A stretch of 64,000 nucleotides of DNA from Pseudoips prasinana (lineage: Eukaryota > Arthropoda > Insecta > Lepidoptera > Nolidae): assembly GCA_951640165.1 (NCBI GenBank), contig OX621255.1:20000001-20064000 (forward strand), in the 5' to 3' direction. Below the pieces are notes generated by a model. It was not told where the DNA came from. It made no database searches and saw only the letters and a list, made by a program, of their open reading frames with translations. Within the stretch, counting starts at the first letter, position 1; each line of letters begins with the position of its first letter. A program made the position numbers and the translations under genes. Below, in pieces: positions 52,201 through 60,258 of the stretch.

Positions 52201-55200
52201 TATGTTCTTATTTTAGAAAGTAGAAATATTTATAATCTAATTCGCTTTAGATATACGAGTTATAGGATATTGCCTGGGAGAAGGTGGGGTTGATCTGTCT
52301 CTTTCTCAATAAATGCTTTTCGTATGGAGTTTTTACGGCTCTACTTCCAAATGACTCCATAATTATGTAAGAAAAGTGAGGTCTTTACGTACAAAGCCAG
52401 CACATCCGGCTATCCCAATCTGTCAAATTTCTTTTATAGATTTTCAACTTTATCACAAAAGCATGGTTCTCTTTCAATTGGGGAAATTTGACAGATTGGG
52501 GTAGTTTGATGTGCTGGCGTCTGTACATGATATAATATAAGCTTATAACTACGTTAGTTTTATAGGAAATTTAGTTTAATATTGTTAGGCTTGATTTTTT
52601 CCTAATATAAATAAAACAACTATAATTCAGAAATTTATGAAATTTCTAATATAGGCTAATAGGCGCTTTAGATATAAACATAACATGAGGTAGTTGAGTG
52701 GGTTTTCAACTCTCTATAATAATCATGGGGAATGGATAGCAAAGGGTCCACTATGTCTGTTGACACAAGCTACAACAGCTTTCTTCTTTAATGTAGCTAG
52801 TTAGCAATGTTTCTTCGGTTTTATAACTTGTATAGACCACATTAACAACTTTCGCAACTTTCATTAAATCTACAAATATCATATTTTTCATTATATTTTA
52901 CTAGCAGTCCCGGCAACGTACGCACCGCCATATTATTTGTGTCGTCAAAACTGTCTAAATTCTACGTCTCACAGTCTTCTGTCTCATACGCACACAGTCT
53001 TTTCAGATATTTATAAATATTTGCTATTATATTTTCACACAAACATCCTGACAATGACGAACACAAAAGAAAAAATTATCCCATTTGGTGCAGTCGTTTG
53101 GAAATTATGAGCGTACAAACATTTCGCCGACTCTTTTATTTATTTTATATATACCTATTTCAATCAATAATTTTCCCTTACAGGTCTTGATGGCCTCGCC
53201 CAGCGTTGCGCCCAGTACAAGAAGGATGGTTGCCACTTCGCCAAGTGGCGTTCCGTCCTCAAGATCGGCCGCAACACCCCCAGCTACCAGGCTATCTTGG
53301 AGAATGCCAACGTATTGGCTCGCTATGCTTCCATCTGCCAGAGCCAGCGCATCGTTCCTATTGTTGAGCCTGAAGTTCTTCCCGATGGTGAGTAGGCTTC
53401 TTATTCGTTCATGAGAGCCTAGTACTTTGAGAAGCATGTATCCAAATCGCTAGGCGTATTGCGCGAACTTGTATGGTCGCTACGTTTGTATTAAAGAGTC
53501 AGGGACACTGTTGTCTCGGAAGAGTATATGAATGTAGTACTTTTTACAGAAGAACATCAGAGATCCTACATCAACGGACAACGCGAAAGTTTTGCAGTAT
53601 TTACCGCATAGAGTTCATTTTTATAAGTTTGAGCACTAGTCCTGCCCTCTTACTCACTACTGCAACTCCTGTAAGCCAGGATAAACAATGATAATGAAAT
53701 GACACTGAGTGGTGGCTCAGGTATGTCCCGGGAATGGCTTCTACTATCTTGGATCCCGCAATGAATTTAAGCAGAAAAAACAAGGAGTTGGTAAAAGTAG
53801 TTCCACTTTCCTTCTGGAGACAGAATGTTATAATGAGGTTAAGGCCTCTTAAAACCAGAGAATTTCTAGAGGCCAGCTGCTAAAGCACCAAGAGTATACG
53901 GTTTATTAAGTATGGGTAGTTGTTCCCAAAGTATAAGAGTTATTAAGACATATCTTAAGGTGTCTTACAAACTCAAGACCGATAACTTAACGCGCCATCC
54001 GAAATAAGAAGAGGTTTAGCAATCAAAGCACTTGTCTGGTCTGGGTGTTCAACCATACTAGATCAGTATCAGAGTAGGGAGGGCAACTGGTTATATCAAA
54101 ACATTTATTTTTTTCCATAGGTACCTACCGGTTTCTTGCTAAGAATTGTAAAGTTCTAAAAGTACCAAAAATTGGGAATTACCAGTAGCCCTGTTATAAC
54201 CTTCTATTGTGTTCTAGGTGAACATGACCTTGACCGTGCCCAGAAGGTGACTGAGACGGTCTTGGCCGCCGTGTACAAGGCGCTCAATGACCACCACGTA
54301 TTCCTCGAGGGTACCCTCCTCAAGCCCAACATGGTAACTACTGCACATTTTGTTTCAAAATATGTGTAACGAACTAAGATCAAGGCTTCGTTGTGTTAGT
54401 ATTAGTTTCATAAAGTCCAATTGTAGCATTGATTAATGTGGACAACGATATGCGTGCAAAACTTTGCGTCCCGGTCTAAAAATTTAATTAACTCATCTAA
54501 TACACTCAATGAGCTGTGGTGGGCAAGAGGATACGTATGTAATGATTGTATTATGTCCAGGTGACCGCCGGCCAGGGCTGCAAGATCACCTACACCCCCC
54601 AGGACATCGGCCGCGCTACCGTCACCGCTCTGCTCAGGACTGTCCCTGCTGCCGTTCCCGGTATGACCCCTTTTTGCTATTTATTTCAAAATTATGATTA
54701 ATTTATGTACACTTAGAAAAAATTGTTTAAAAACAACTGTCTTCAAATTTCTAAGAGACCATTCTGGAAACATCGAATAAAATATTTATTTAAATTGGTT
54801 CACAAGTAACTGAAAACACGCGTAACGAATGTATATACCAATTAAATATTCAGTCGAATTGATAACCTCTTTCTTTTGAAGTGCACAACGGTACTGTAGG
54901 CGTGTGTAGAATGCTATGTACATATACATGCATATCATTTTGTTATTTCTCTAAAATTTATTTTGTATTTCTTATTTTAATTTATTATTTATTTATTGTG
55001 CATAAACATGTTTGGCGAGTTACGACCATATGATACCTCTTTTACATACATAGGTCTTCCCCAAAGATTTCCATAAATTTGCCATTTAACTTAAAATATT
55101 CTTTATTATATATATTCTAAATTAATTCAAAGAGATAAATGGTGTTAAATATGATCAATTAACTCACTAATAAACTTACTTATCCCAAATCCATCTTACA

Positions 55201-58200
55201 CTTAACCTAACTTTCCAGGCGTCACATTCCTCTCCGGTGGCCAGTCTGAGGAAGAGGCCTCCGTCAACCTGAACGCCATCAACACCGTGGACCTGAAGAG
55301 GCCGTGGGCCCTCACCTTCAGCTACGGCCGCGCCCTCCAGGCCTCCGTGCTGCGCGCCTGGGCCGGCAAGCCCGAGAACGTGCTCGCTGGACAGCAGGAA
55401 CTCATCAAGCGTGCTAAGGTGACTTTGATATTTCTAAACGGCACTTAGGGAGTAGAATTTTGCAGGTTAGTTAATTAAACCTGAGTGCAGATTGAAGCGA
55501 CGTTACAAAGGTATATATATTACATGAGGTAATAGGGAAACATAAGTTCCAACAATAAGATTTAAAAAAATTAAGTCCTCTGCAACATTGGAATTATACA
55601 CATTCCCTAGTGTGATACGGGTCTTGAAAATATATAATTTAGAACTTAACTGGGCTGGCAACCCCGAGACAGTACAGGCTAAACGGAGTTTTCGCGCCAA
55701 CGCGGAAAAGGACGCATCAGGGCATTGTTTAATTTTCAAAAACTGGTGTAAATTAAAGTTTTTACGTGTAAATATGGTGGATTTTTAGACATAACATCAT
55801 GGATAAAGTACACAAGTGAAGGAAAGTGCCATATTGCCGTGAATTGCGATTTTCCGTGTTGTAACCAAAACTCCATAAAAGCCCCTAGTAAAGTCTCCAC
55901 TGCTTTACTGGGGTTGTACGAGGACTATGTATGACTTGACTGTGACGGACTTTACTTGTCATGACGAAAATAAATTAAATAAAAATATATTTTACGGAAG
56001 GCTCATAAGGCCAGAGCCAGAGCCAAAAACGGAATAAAAAAAAAACAGGCTAAACAGTCATTAATGTTGAAGTGTCTTGGAATACTTTTAAAAATTGAGG
56101 AAGTCAATCATAGAATTTGATTTAACAGTACGGGCTAATATGACTAGATGACAACTGACTGAACAGAGTGATTAGTAGGTAGTCTTAAAAGTACTAGGGA
56201 GATAGATTCTTCAAAGAAGTTGTACATAGGAAGACAATATTTATAAGTTAAATAGTTCGGGAGGTCTTCTGAAAAAAAAGTAATTGGGGTCGGAATGTAC
56301 CAGAAAGCAAGAACTCTTTGAGTGGGCTACGATGACTCCACATTCTAAAGGAGACATTTAGTAGGAGAACAGGAATTTCGAGGAGATGGAATGTATAATC
56401 AATATTTATATGGATAAAGTTACTTGAGCTTTTAATATACTAGGAGATTAAGATTCCTGAATAGATGGAACATACAAATAGTTACGTATTTTTCTGAACT
56501 ATTAATGCTAGGCTGCACTCTTTATCCCATCTATGGGACGAAGATCCGTCAGGACCTAGGTTAGATTAGGCAGGGACGACAGCTGTACGTGCTCTACGAG
56601 GCACGGAAGTGTAAAAATGCCACCTGTAGTTCCTGGGTGTTTTTCTTAACAGAAAAGTCTCAGTAATACTTTTTGCTGGACCCATTTGGCATTTTAACTA
56701 GGATTAGGACTTAAGAGCTGAATTGAAAGTAATGGATTATTATAAAGAAATAGTGGCATGGCGTATGAATTGTTTCATACGCCATGTCACTATTTCATTA
56801 TTATGCCTCGTTGATCTAGCGGTAGCGTGTTCAAACGCAGATAATGAGGTCCTGGGTTCAAATCCCGGGTGAGGCCAAAAAGAGATTTTGGAATTTTTCC
56901 GTAAAAAGAAATTTCTCAGTATTAGCCCGAAGTCTGGAAGTTGGCGGTATTATACCCCCGTGCCTCGGAGAGCACGTAAAGCCGTCGGTCCTGTACCTGA
57001 ACCCTTTCCGGTCGTGTCGCTAGGCGTCCCATCGGATCATGAGAGTGATGGAATAGAAAGTGCCCCTGTGTTTGCGCACACACTTGTGCACTATAATATG
57101 TCCTGCGTAATTGGCTAGTCTCTATTAAGACTGGCCGCCGTGGCCGAAATTCGGTCGGGAGGACATTATCATCATTATAAATTCTAGATTATGGTATATC
57201 TAGAAGTTCCATACTTAGATATCTTAACTATTATAATCTTTATTTCAGTATCATTTAGCACTGCCTTGCCATATTGCACTGTAACTATTGTTTGCATGCA
57301 CATTTGTTTTGTCCAATATTTTGTGTTTACTAATGTTGTTGTTTTAATCTAGCTATTAGTCGTAGTAATTCATAATATGCAGATAATAAACGATTTAAAA
57401 ATAACTAAAGATAATTTTGATCGGTTTTAATATGTACTATACTGACGGAAATTATTATTCTGTTTTATATAGATTTTGGTGAAATGCATTTTTTATTAAT
57501 ATTATTTTGAATGTGACATTATTCAGATACGGCCATCTGATCCCAAACTAATCAGAGTTTGTACTATGGAAGCCAGATAACAGATATATTACATATAGTA
57601 TTTTTCTTTTGTAAATACATACTTATATAGATAATTACACCCAGACTGAGGACAAAACAAGACAAGTTCATGCACAAATTAATTAATGTTTTGTCTATGA
57701 AATGACGACTTTAAGTAAGTAATTATATTGTTGATCTATTGGCTTTGAACTTACGCTCAGAAAGTGGTAAGAACCAAAAAGAGTATATTTTTTATTTTAT
57801 TACACGAATGGTACGAACAAGCTTTTAAGAAGTTTTTATCTTAAATATATCATCTGACACAGATAAAATATATGTTTAACTATATACTACCTCGTCATGT
57901 AATTGGGTACAAATCCAGTACGAAAAAACTTAAACGTAAAAATGTAATTGCAGCCATAGTTTTACTAATAATCCATAGTCAAGGTATCCCTCTAATTGCA
58001 ATTTAGGTATTAACCAGAAAAAAATCCATTTTAACTATAAATATCAACGTTTATAGTCTCCTTGATTATATTACTATTAATAGTTTAATTATCTGCATAT
58101 TTTTCTAATAGAAGTAGTACTAATCCATATTTTTTTTCACTCCACATTGCATCGACGCTCCTGCGCACCATCCTCGTGTTCTAAATTCAAACATCTAAAT

Positions 58201-58337
58201 TTGGAACGCCATGTTTGCCAATTATGACGTCACACCCACAGGCCAACGGTTTGGCATGCGTCGGCAAATATGAGGCCGGATCTATTCCTTCTTTGGCCGC
58301 GAGCAAATCTAACTTCGTTAAGTCGCATGCTTACTAG
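37105..58337 (+). CDS. Ald: Fructose-bisphosphate aldolase, class I (gene 2, canonical)
   Basis: Glycolytic and gluconeogenic aldolase, a cytosolic tetramer in this family. Joining 37105-37216, 37909-38000, 43762-43936, 53184-53387, 54218-54333, 54561-54660, 55219-55418 and 58242-58337 gives 364 codons and TAG, the standard length. All junctions are GT-AG and keep frame. It carries Asp33, Ser35, Thr38, Lys41, Arg42, Lys107, Lys146, Arg148, Glu187, Glu189, Schiff-base Lys229, Ser271, Arg303 and the C-terminal His-Ala-Tyr (rabbit numbering). Third codon positions are mostly G or C, as in strongly expressed insect genes. The start [12 protein letters not shown] is the usual insect form; an upstream exon at 34881 could add 29 residues. 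No second copy of the last exon, as reported for Drosophila aldolase, was found in the preceding intron or after the stop. Confidence 0.96.
37909..38000 (+). CDS. Ald: Aldolase gene 2, coding exon 2
   Basis: Residues 38-68, [20 protein letters not shown] to LLFTSDT. Carries Lys41 and Arg42 of the phosphate pocket. The acceptor is TTTGCCACAG and the donor GTAAGT. Confidence 0.95.
38316..38440. repeat. Repeat fragment, 'CTGGACAAAGGCCTCC' family
   Basis: CATATCAGCCGAAACACAAC then TGCTGGACAAAGGCCTCCTA. Related to 1730 and 17935. Confidence 0.45.
38700..39170. other. Intron 2 of gene 2, nothing recognised
   Basis: No gene or clear repeat structure was seen. Confidence 0.5.
39175..39277 (+). repeat. 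CAGACGCCAGC MITE, copy 3, internally deleted
   Basis: The right end (GATGTGCTGGCGTCTG then TA) is intact. The left terminus is reduced to TACAG followed directly by AATTTCCCCAATT, so about 33 bp of the left inverted repeat is missing. Confidence 0.75.
40255..40400 (-). repeat. tRNA-derived SINE, minus orientation
   Basis: TGTCCTGGGTGGGAATCGAA then CCCATGACCTCC is the reverse complement of a B box and its flank. The tail ACCTAGACTCAGGACAAACA is shared with 44640-44690, 50170 and 57650. Confidence 0.6.
40430..40530 (-). mobile_element. Possible Penelope-like element end
   Basis: On the minus strand it reads CAATGCAACTTGGTCGAAAC, then CTCGGGAAAATAAC, a stretch I associate with the ends of lepidopteran Penelope-like elements. 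ACCAAGTTGCATTGA and TCAATGCAACTTGGT (40469-40518) form a perfect 15-bp inverted repeat with a 20-nt loop. Confidence 0.35.
40564..40644. repeat. Perfect 34-bp inverted repeat made from a SINE head
   Basis: 40564-40597 is the exact reverse complement of 40611-40644 (GCCTAGTTGGTAGTGCTCCT...CTGG), with a 13-nt spacer. The right arm is the head of the complete SINE that follows; the left arm is a head-only inverted copy. Confidence 0.9.
40600..40860 (+). repeat. tRNA-derived SINE (second family), copy 2
   Basis: Almost identical to 13352-13610 from TAGCCTAGTTGGTAGTGCTC through the B box GGTTCGAATCCCGG to the (ATT)n tail. The low divergence suggests recent activity. Confidence 0.85.
41389..41521 (+). 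repeat. CAGACGCCAGC MITE, copy 4
   Basis: Perfect 16-bp ends (CAGACGCCAGCACATC and its reverse complement) flanked by TA on both sides. Confidence 0.85.
41913..42959 (-). CDS. Tc1-family transposase, DD34E, open frame intact
   Basis: 348 codons without a stop; the likely start is the internal Met of [18 protein letters not shown] (341 residues), usual for Tc1 transposases. Paired-like helix-turn-helix DNA-binding regions lie in residues 10-120 ([32 protein letters not shown]). The catalytic core has [23 protein letters not shown] and [17 protein letters not shown], with 34 residues between the second Asp and the Glu. It lies in intron 2 of gene 2, opposite strand. Terminal inverted repeats were not convincingly located (an ACTGAGTGAACAAA stretch at 41832 may be the left end), so mobility is uncertain. 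Confidence 0.9.
   Translation of the reverse strand: MCKLFSVMPRHHLSRDEMLRAVGMLQNGAIQRVVAESLGTSQNVVSRLWSRYRATGDVAERHTGRYRVTTQRQDRFLQMTARRLPNITAMQLVQRLQEGQQLLVSDQTVRRRLHEVGLHARRPLRVPALRRGNRGRRLLWAQEHLTWSDQQWSLVLFTDESRYGFHPDSRRTRVWRTPGRVSRLRHPQEVHSYQGGTIMVWAGIRIGRRTQLIWIQGSMTAHRYREEVVERVIVPLRALTGQEFQLMHDNAPSHTARLVRAALREHDVQVLDWPPQSPDLNPIEHAWDMLQRRALRDFPPNLTTEEQLFEHLKRTWDCIPQQDIDTLILSMENRCRCVINVRGGNTDY
42965..43740. other. Intron 2 of gene 2, nothing recognised
   Basis: The right flank of the Tc1 element and single-copy-looking sequence up to exon 3. Confidence 0.45.
43762..43936 (+). CDS. Ald: Aldolase gene 2, coding exon 3
   Basis: Residues 69-126, [18 protein letters not shown] through [18 protein letters not shown] to ECTTQ. 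Carries Lys107. The acceptor is TGTTTTCCTCAG and the donor GTAAGT. Confidence 0.95.
44580..44690 (+). repeat. tRNA-derived SINE, diverged
   Basis: AGGTCGTGGGTTCGATTCTC (B box) and CCAGGACAGATATTTGTGTG, ending at TTGTCCTGAGTCTGG. The head is degraded. Confidence 0.6.
44684..44718. repeat. Perfect 16-bp inverted repeat at a SINE/Helitron junction
   Basis: AGAATATTAGTGTGAT, TAC, then the exact reverse complement. Confidence 0.85.
44713..44888 (+). mobile_element. Helitron-like non-autonomous unit
   Basis: Begins near ATTCTAAAGGCGAAAGTTTG and ends ACCGCGGGGCACAGCTAG before T, the same 3' end as the tandem units at 61213-61550. The CTAG terminus next to a GC-rich stretch is typical of lepidopteran Helitrons. 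No Rep/helicase coding. Confidence 0.6.
45447..46690 (-). mobile_element. LINE 3' fragment split by an insertion
   Basis: 45447-45600 and 46583-46690 together align without gap to 22410-22625 and the start of 62500-62830 (reverse), joining ...TTTTTTGAGAACG to AGAGAATGTTCGAGG. The intervening DNA (45601-46582) is a separate element. Confidence 0.7.
45601..46582. mobile_element. Non-autonomous DNA transposon with long imperfect inverted ends
   Basis: The left GAAATTAATAAACGATCC (about 45616-45633) and the right GGATCGTTTATTAATTTC (46556-46573) are exact inverted repeats. Weaker pairing runs inward about 110 bp to GCGTGCCAAT/ATTGGCACG. No transposase frame was seen. It interrupts the LINE fragment cleanly. 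Confidence 0.65.
46735..46930 (+). repeat. 5S rRNA-derived SINE
   Basis: GTAAAGCAACTAGGTTCGCG, GGTCAGTCCATAGATGGCTG and GGGCACGTTAAGCTGTCGGT, then GAGGCCGAAT. The boxes are ordered as in 5S rRNA. Matches 15690-15870 in reverse complement. Confidence 0.5.
47037..47253. mobile_element. MITE with perfect 44-bp inverted ends
   Basis: 47037-47080 (TAAATTTGTTTTTCACAGGG...TTATAAGC) is the exact reverse complement of 47210-47253. A second inverted repeat (CGCCTCTCTAT and ATAGAGAGGCG) lies in the loop. Total 217 bp, no coding. Confidence 0.9.
47376..47381 (-). terminator. Possible poly(A) signal inside the Transib-like element
   Basis: TTTATT on the plus strand gives AATAAA on the minus strand, about 190 bp after the stop codon of the internal gene and just inside the left end. 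Confidence 0.4.
47575..48302 (-). CDS. Two-exon gene carried by the Transib-like element, unknown function
   Basis: Exon 1 (48302-48284) encodes MDCVHK and ends in phase 1 at the donor GTAAGT. Exon 2 starts at 48027 after TTTCTTTAAACAG and continues in frame: [44 protein letters not shown] one-base shift between about 47895 and 47800 is then needed to enter the second open frame ([42 protein letters not shown]), which ends in an acidic tail, [10 protein letters not shown]. Without the shift the protein stops early at 47800. An 18-bp tandem repeat (AGCTGTGCAAGAAATAGC) lies at the shift. I do not recognise the family; it does not look like a RAG1-type core. It may be a captured host gene or an accessory protein. 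Confidence 0.4.
48398..48404 (-). promoter_or_regulatory. TATA box for the internal gene
   Basis: On the minus strand TATATAAAG lies about 95 bp upstream of the ATG at 48302, inside the element. Confidence 0.4.
49010..49205 (-). repeat. tRNA-derived SINE, best copy of its family
   Basis: The reverse complement begins GCACGTGTTGCGCAGCGGCT (A box) with CGGGATTGAGTCCCGC (B box), then GGACAACTATTTGTGTGACC and an inverted GGGTCACACAAATAGTTGTCC-type stem. It ends GCCCGCTCTTGGGAATC in plus orientation. Confidence 0.75.
49218..49594 (+). repeat. Direct local duplication
   Basis: TCCGGTATTATATGCGAAAG through CTTGTGGTACCGA occurs at 49221-49430 and again at 49461-49590. The second copy lacks about 80 bp of the first (the CTTGGAAAATGTCAACG...TTGAAATA part). 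Confidence 0.75.
50085..50330 (+). repeat. tRNA-derived SINE, diverged
   Basis: GGTCGTAGGTTCGATTCCCA then CCCGGGACAAATCTTTG, GTATAATTTATTTG and TAGGCTCTGCCTAGTTTGAG. The body order is as in 13352 and 40600. Confidence 0.65.
50330..50575. repeat. Repeat fragment ending in 'CCAGCTGTGGACAT'
   Basis: GAATGGGCAGCAGCG, CGGCATCTCTGCCAAGCG and TGGGAAAGGCTCTTGTCCAG, then ATGATGATT. Related to 16370-16600. Confidence 0.5.
51060..52380. other. Intron 3 of gene 2, nothing recognised
   Basis: The open frame of 121 codons at 51596 is low-complexity, has no motif and starts at a non-ATG codon. No RNA gene was seen. Confidence 0.45.
52392..52523 (-). repeat. CAGACGCCAGC MITE, copy 5, reverse orientation
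   Basis: The right end GATGTGCTGGCGTCTG then TA is intact. The left end is diverged (CAAAGCCAGCACATC). The internal order is the reverse of copies 1-4. Confidence 0.8.
52902..53140. repeat. Repeat fragment just before gene 2 exon 4
   Basis: CTAGCAGTCCCGGCAACGTA at one end and CATTTGGTGCAGTCGTTTGG plus ATGAGCGTACAAACATTTCG at the other are recurrent lepidopteran repeat signatures. It ends about 40 bp before the exon 4 acceptor. Confidence 0.4.
53184..53387 (+). CDS. Ald: Aldolase gene 2, coding exon 4
   Basis: Residues 127-194, [16 protein letters not shown] through [18 protein letters not shown] and [12 protein letters not shown] to [11 protein letters not shown]. Carries Lys146, Arg148, Glu187 and Glu189. 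The acceptor is TTTTCCCTTACAG and the donor GTGAGT. Confidence 0.95.
53630..53835 (+). repeat. Repeat of the 18290 family
   Basis: GCAACTCCTGTAAGCCAGGA, CACTGAGTGGTGGCTCAGG, ATCCCGCAATGAATTTAAGC and AGTAGTTCCACTTTC follow the order of 18290-18480. Confidence 0.55.
53960..54080 (-). repeat. 5S-derived SINE, strongly decayed
   Basis: GACCGATAACTTAACGCGCC and a GAGGTTTAGCAATCAAAGCA stretch resemble the minus-strand order of 15735-15850. Confidence 0.3.
54218..54333 (+). CDS. Ald: Aldolase gene 2, coding exon 5
   Basis: Residues 195-233, [20 protein letters not shown] to [11 protein letters not shown], with the Schiff-base lysine. The acceptor is TTGTGTTCTAG and the donor GTAACT. Confidence 0.95.
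54561..54660 (+). CDS. Ald: Aldolase gene 2, coding exon 6
   Basis: Residues 234-266, [20 protein letters not shown] to [10 protein letters not shown]. The acceptor is ATTATGTCCAG and the donor GTATGA. The intron before it (227 bp) is the shortest in either gene. Confidence 0.95.
55219..55418 (+). CDS. Ald: Aldolase gene 2, coding exon 7
   Basis: Residues 267-333, [39 protein letters not shown] to ELIKRAK. Carries Ser271 and Arg303. It is the most GC-rich exon in the window. The acceptor is CTAACTTTCCAG and the donor GTGACT. Confidence 0.95.
55620..56060. repeat. Possible repeat, unassigned
   Basis: GCTGGCAACCCCGAGACAGT and the following GC-richer stretch, then GCTTTACTGGGGTTGTACGA and an AATAAATTAAATAAAA tail near 55969. 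The tail suggests a retroelement 3' end, but no second copy is in the window. Confidence 0.3.
56520..56640 (-). repeat. 5S-derived SINE, strongly decayed
   Basis: GGGACGACAGCTGTACGTGC and CTACGAGGCACGGAAGTG resemble 15752-15790 (minus copy). Confidence 0.35.
56749..56794. repeat. 21-bp inverted repeat, one mismatch
   Basis: AATAGTGGCATGGCGTATGA plus A, a 4-nt loop, then the reverse complement with one change. It lies 10 bp before the SINE at 56804. Confidence 0.85.
56804..57170 (+). repeat. tRNA-derived SINE, copy 2
   Basis: Near-identical to 1316-1680. The acceptor stem is better preserved (GCCTC pairs with GAGGC). A box TGATCTAGCGG, B box GGTTCAAATCC. It ends in a short TTATCATCATTA tail. 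Confidence 0.85.
57525..57690 (-). repeat. SINE body fragment, minus orientation
   Basis: GGCCATCTGATCCCAAACTA, TACTATGGAAGCCAGATAAC and ATTACACCCAGACTGAGGAC match, reversed, the body of the 13352/50085 family. The head is missing. Confidence 0.55.
57700..58220. other. Intron 7 of gene 2, nothing recognised
   Basis: No additional last-exon copy and no RNA gene were seen. Confidence 0.45.
58242..58337 (+). CDS. Ald: Aldolase gene 2, coding exon 8 and stop
   Basis: Residues 334-364, [20 protein letters not shown] to NFVKSHAY, then TAG. The acceptor is TCACACCCACAG. The conserved C-terminal Tyr is present. Confidence 0.95.
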   Translation, partial: ANGLACVGKYEAGSIPSLAASKSNFVKSHAY

Positions 58338-59800
58338 ATGTGCTACAATAAGGTGATACTCGCTCATGGAGGTATATCAATCTCTCTCTCTGCCTCTACA
58401 ACAGATAGAGAGGGGAATATATAGATTTAGTTTTATGAGCCAGATTGACCGTTAAATCTTTGAAATTCGTAGACCAAAATAGAGTATGTAGTTTGTGGTA
58501 TTGTACTTATTTAAAATTGGAATGTATTTATTTTGCTTATATAAGTAAACAATCTATCAGAGCGAAAGCCGTAAAAATGATCAATACCTACTGCGATATC
58601 TTTTAAAGGCTATAGTAAAACATAACTTCATGCTTTGTTTAAATATTAAAAGCAAAACTAAAGTATATGCGAGTCCAATCCACATTTTATGATATATGTA
58701 CCCTGCACGTGTTGATTCTGCTATATATGAATTTCTTATAATGATAGTGGCGCCATCTATCGAAGATTGCTCGTACCAACTCAGAAACAAATCAAATGCA
58801 TAGTTTACGATTCTATAAAAGACATACATAAAAACATGCATTTTTATATTATAAAATAAAGATAATATAATATGAGTGCGATGAATATGTAGTTCATTCA
58901 CGACTTTAATTCTGTCGATTATTTATTTGTATTGCTTATACTTAACGAATTTTTGAATGTATTGTATGCTTTCTCTTTCTGCCTTGGCTGCCAATTTCAA
59001 AGATTTATGAATATTAAACATTGTAAACACTTGTTTATTCCAATTTTTATTAAATAAAATGACTGCCTTTTAGTTCTTATACAAGAAATATTTTATCAAA
59101 ATTGTTTTTATTAATTGTTTTTATTTTATTATGGATATGATTTAGCAAAATTAGAATCACATTGACTATCATTAAAATATTTTATATTAGTTATAAAATG
59201 GCATTTATTTTGTATTCTTTAATGTTTATTAGTGTTATAATTTCTAAGTCTCTAAAACCATATTACATCACAAATCATGGGTTAGTTTTATGAGCTAAGC
59301 AGTGGTATTATTTAGGTTTTTATGCGATTAAAAGCCCTAATTATTTAATAGGACATTCCGTTACCCATACATACTCAATGTGTTTACTACGCCACACCAC
59401 GAGAACAACCGGCTGTCAGAAGAAAAATAACCAATAAAGCTACCATAGAGTAAACCTATGCTATAGAGCATAGACAGACATAGACATTATTATTTATTTT
59501 TCATAAATAATGAGCATATAAAATTGTGTGCCAATAGAATAAGGTGAAGGCACTAAATTTAGTACTGACTAGAAACAAAGAACAAGGTTACTCACTGTAT
59601 TTGCGAATCATCGGAACTAGAAAAATAATTCGGAAGTTGCCAAAGCAAAACTAAATGAATTATGAGAAGAATGACTTTAAACTCTTTTCCAGGCCTAGCT
59701 CTCATTTATTTTTATGTTATTTTAGACCGTATATCAGAGAGTTAAGATTGTAATTGATATAATCCTTGTACTTACTAACGTATGACTGGCTAAGGATTAA
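58338..59800. other. Likely 3' UTR of gene 2 and flank
   Basis: The first AATAAA after the stop is at 58855-58860, and another at 59053. The earlier part includes a decayed repeat (58650-58870) matching 11640-11870 in reverse, so the transcript end is uncertain. No further gene was seen. Confidence 0.35.
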
Positions 59801-59814
59801 ATGACATTCTAAAT

Positions 59815-60258
59815 CAGTGTTTTTCAACCTTTTTCATGACGCGACCCCCCTACCCGTTTTTTACCCGCTTTTTTCCATGTTTCTTTTATTTTGTGACACG
59901 TATTGAATCCAAAATTTTTATTCATATTCATAGGTTTCGGATAAATACATAATTAAAATTTGTTAAGAATTCGAATAGCAAGCACTCCACCAATATTAAC
60001 TTCATTCAGAGGTTACCTAACTAGGTGGTTGTCACGAGACAACGTACAAGCTAAATTTTTGGAACTTCGCACTAAACTTTTAATAATAATAAAATTCATG
60101 TATTTGCAGCAGGCCTAATCATAATAATCCAAATTCATTTGCGACTCTATGACTAGCTTTCCCAACTTTTTGCAACTTCCCTATAGAAGTTTCGCGACCC
60201 CCCTATAGAGGCTCCGCGACCCCCCAGGGGGTCGCGACCCACAGGTTGAAAACCACTG
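59815..60258. mobile_element. Non-autonomous hAT element with exact target duplication
   Basis: Starts CAGTGTTTTTCAACCTTTTT and ends (reverse complement) CAGTGGTTTTCAACCTGTGG, the CAGTGGTTCTCAACC type of hAT terminus. The 8 bp TTCTAAAT flank it on both sides (59807-59814 and 60259-60266). Length 444 bp. GCGACCCCCC repeats near the right end form a hairpin (GGGGGTCGCGACCC). No transposase. Confidence 0.92.

Noticed and set aside
53105..53437. Minus-strand open frame across aldolase exon 4
   Set aside because: Antisense shadow of the GC-rich exon.
57248..57284. Alternative last exon of gene 2 (TTTATTTCAG then 11 codons and stop)
   Set aside because: Phase fits, but the peptide [11 protein letters not shown] has no resemblance to an aldolase C-terminus.
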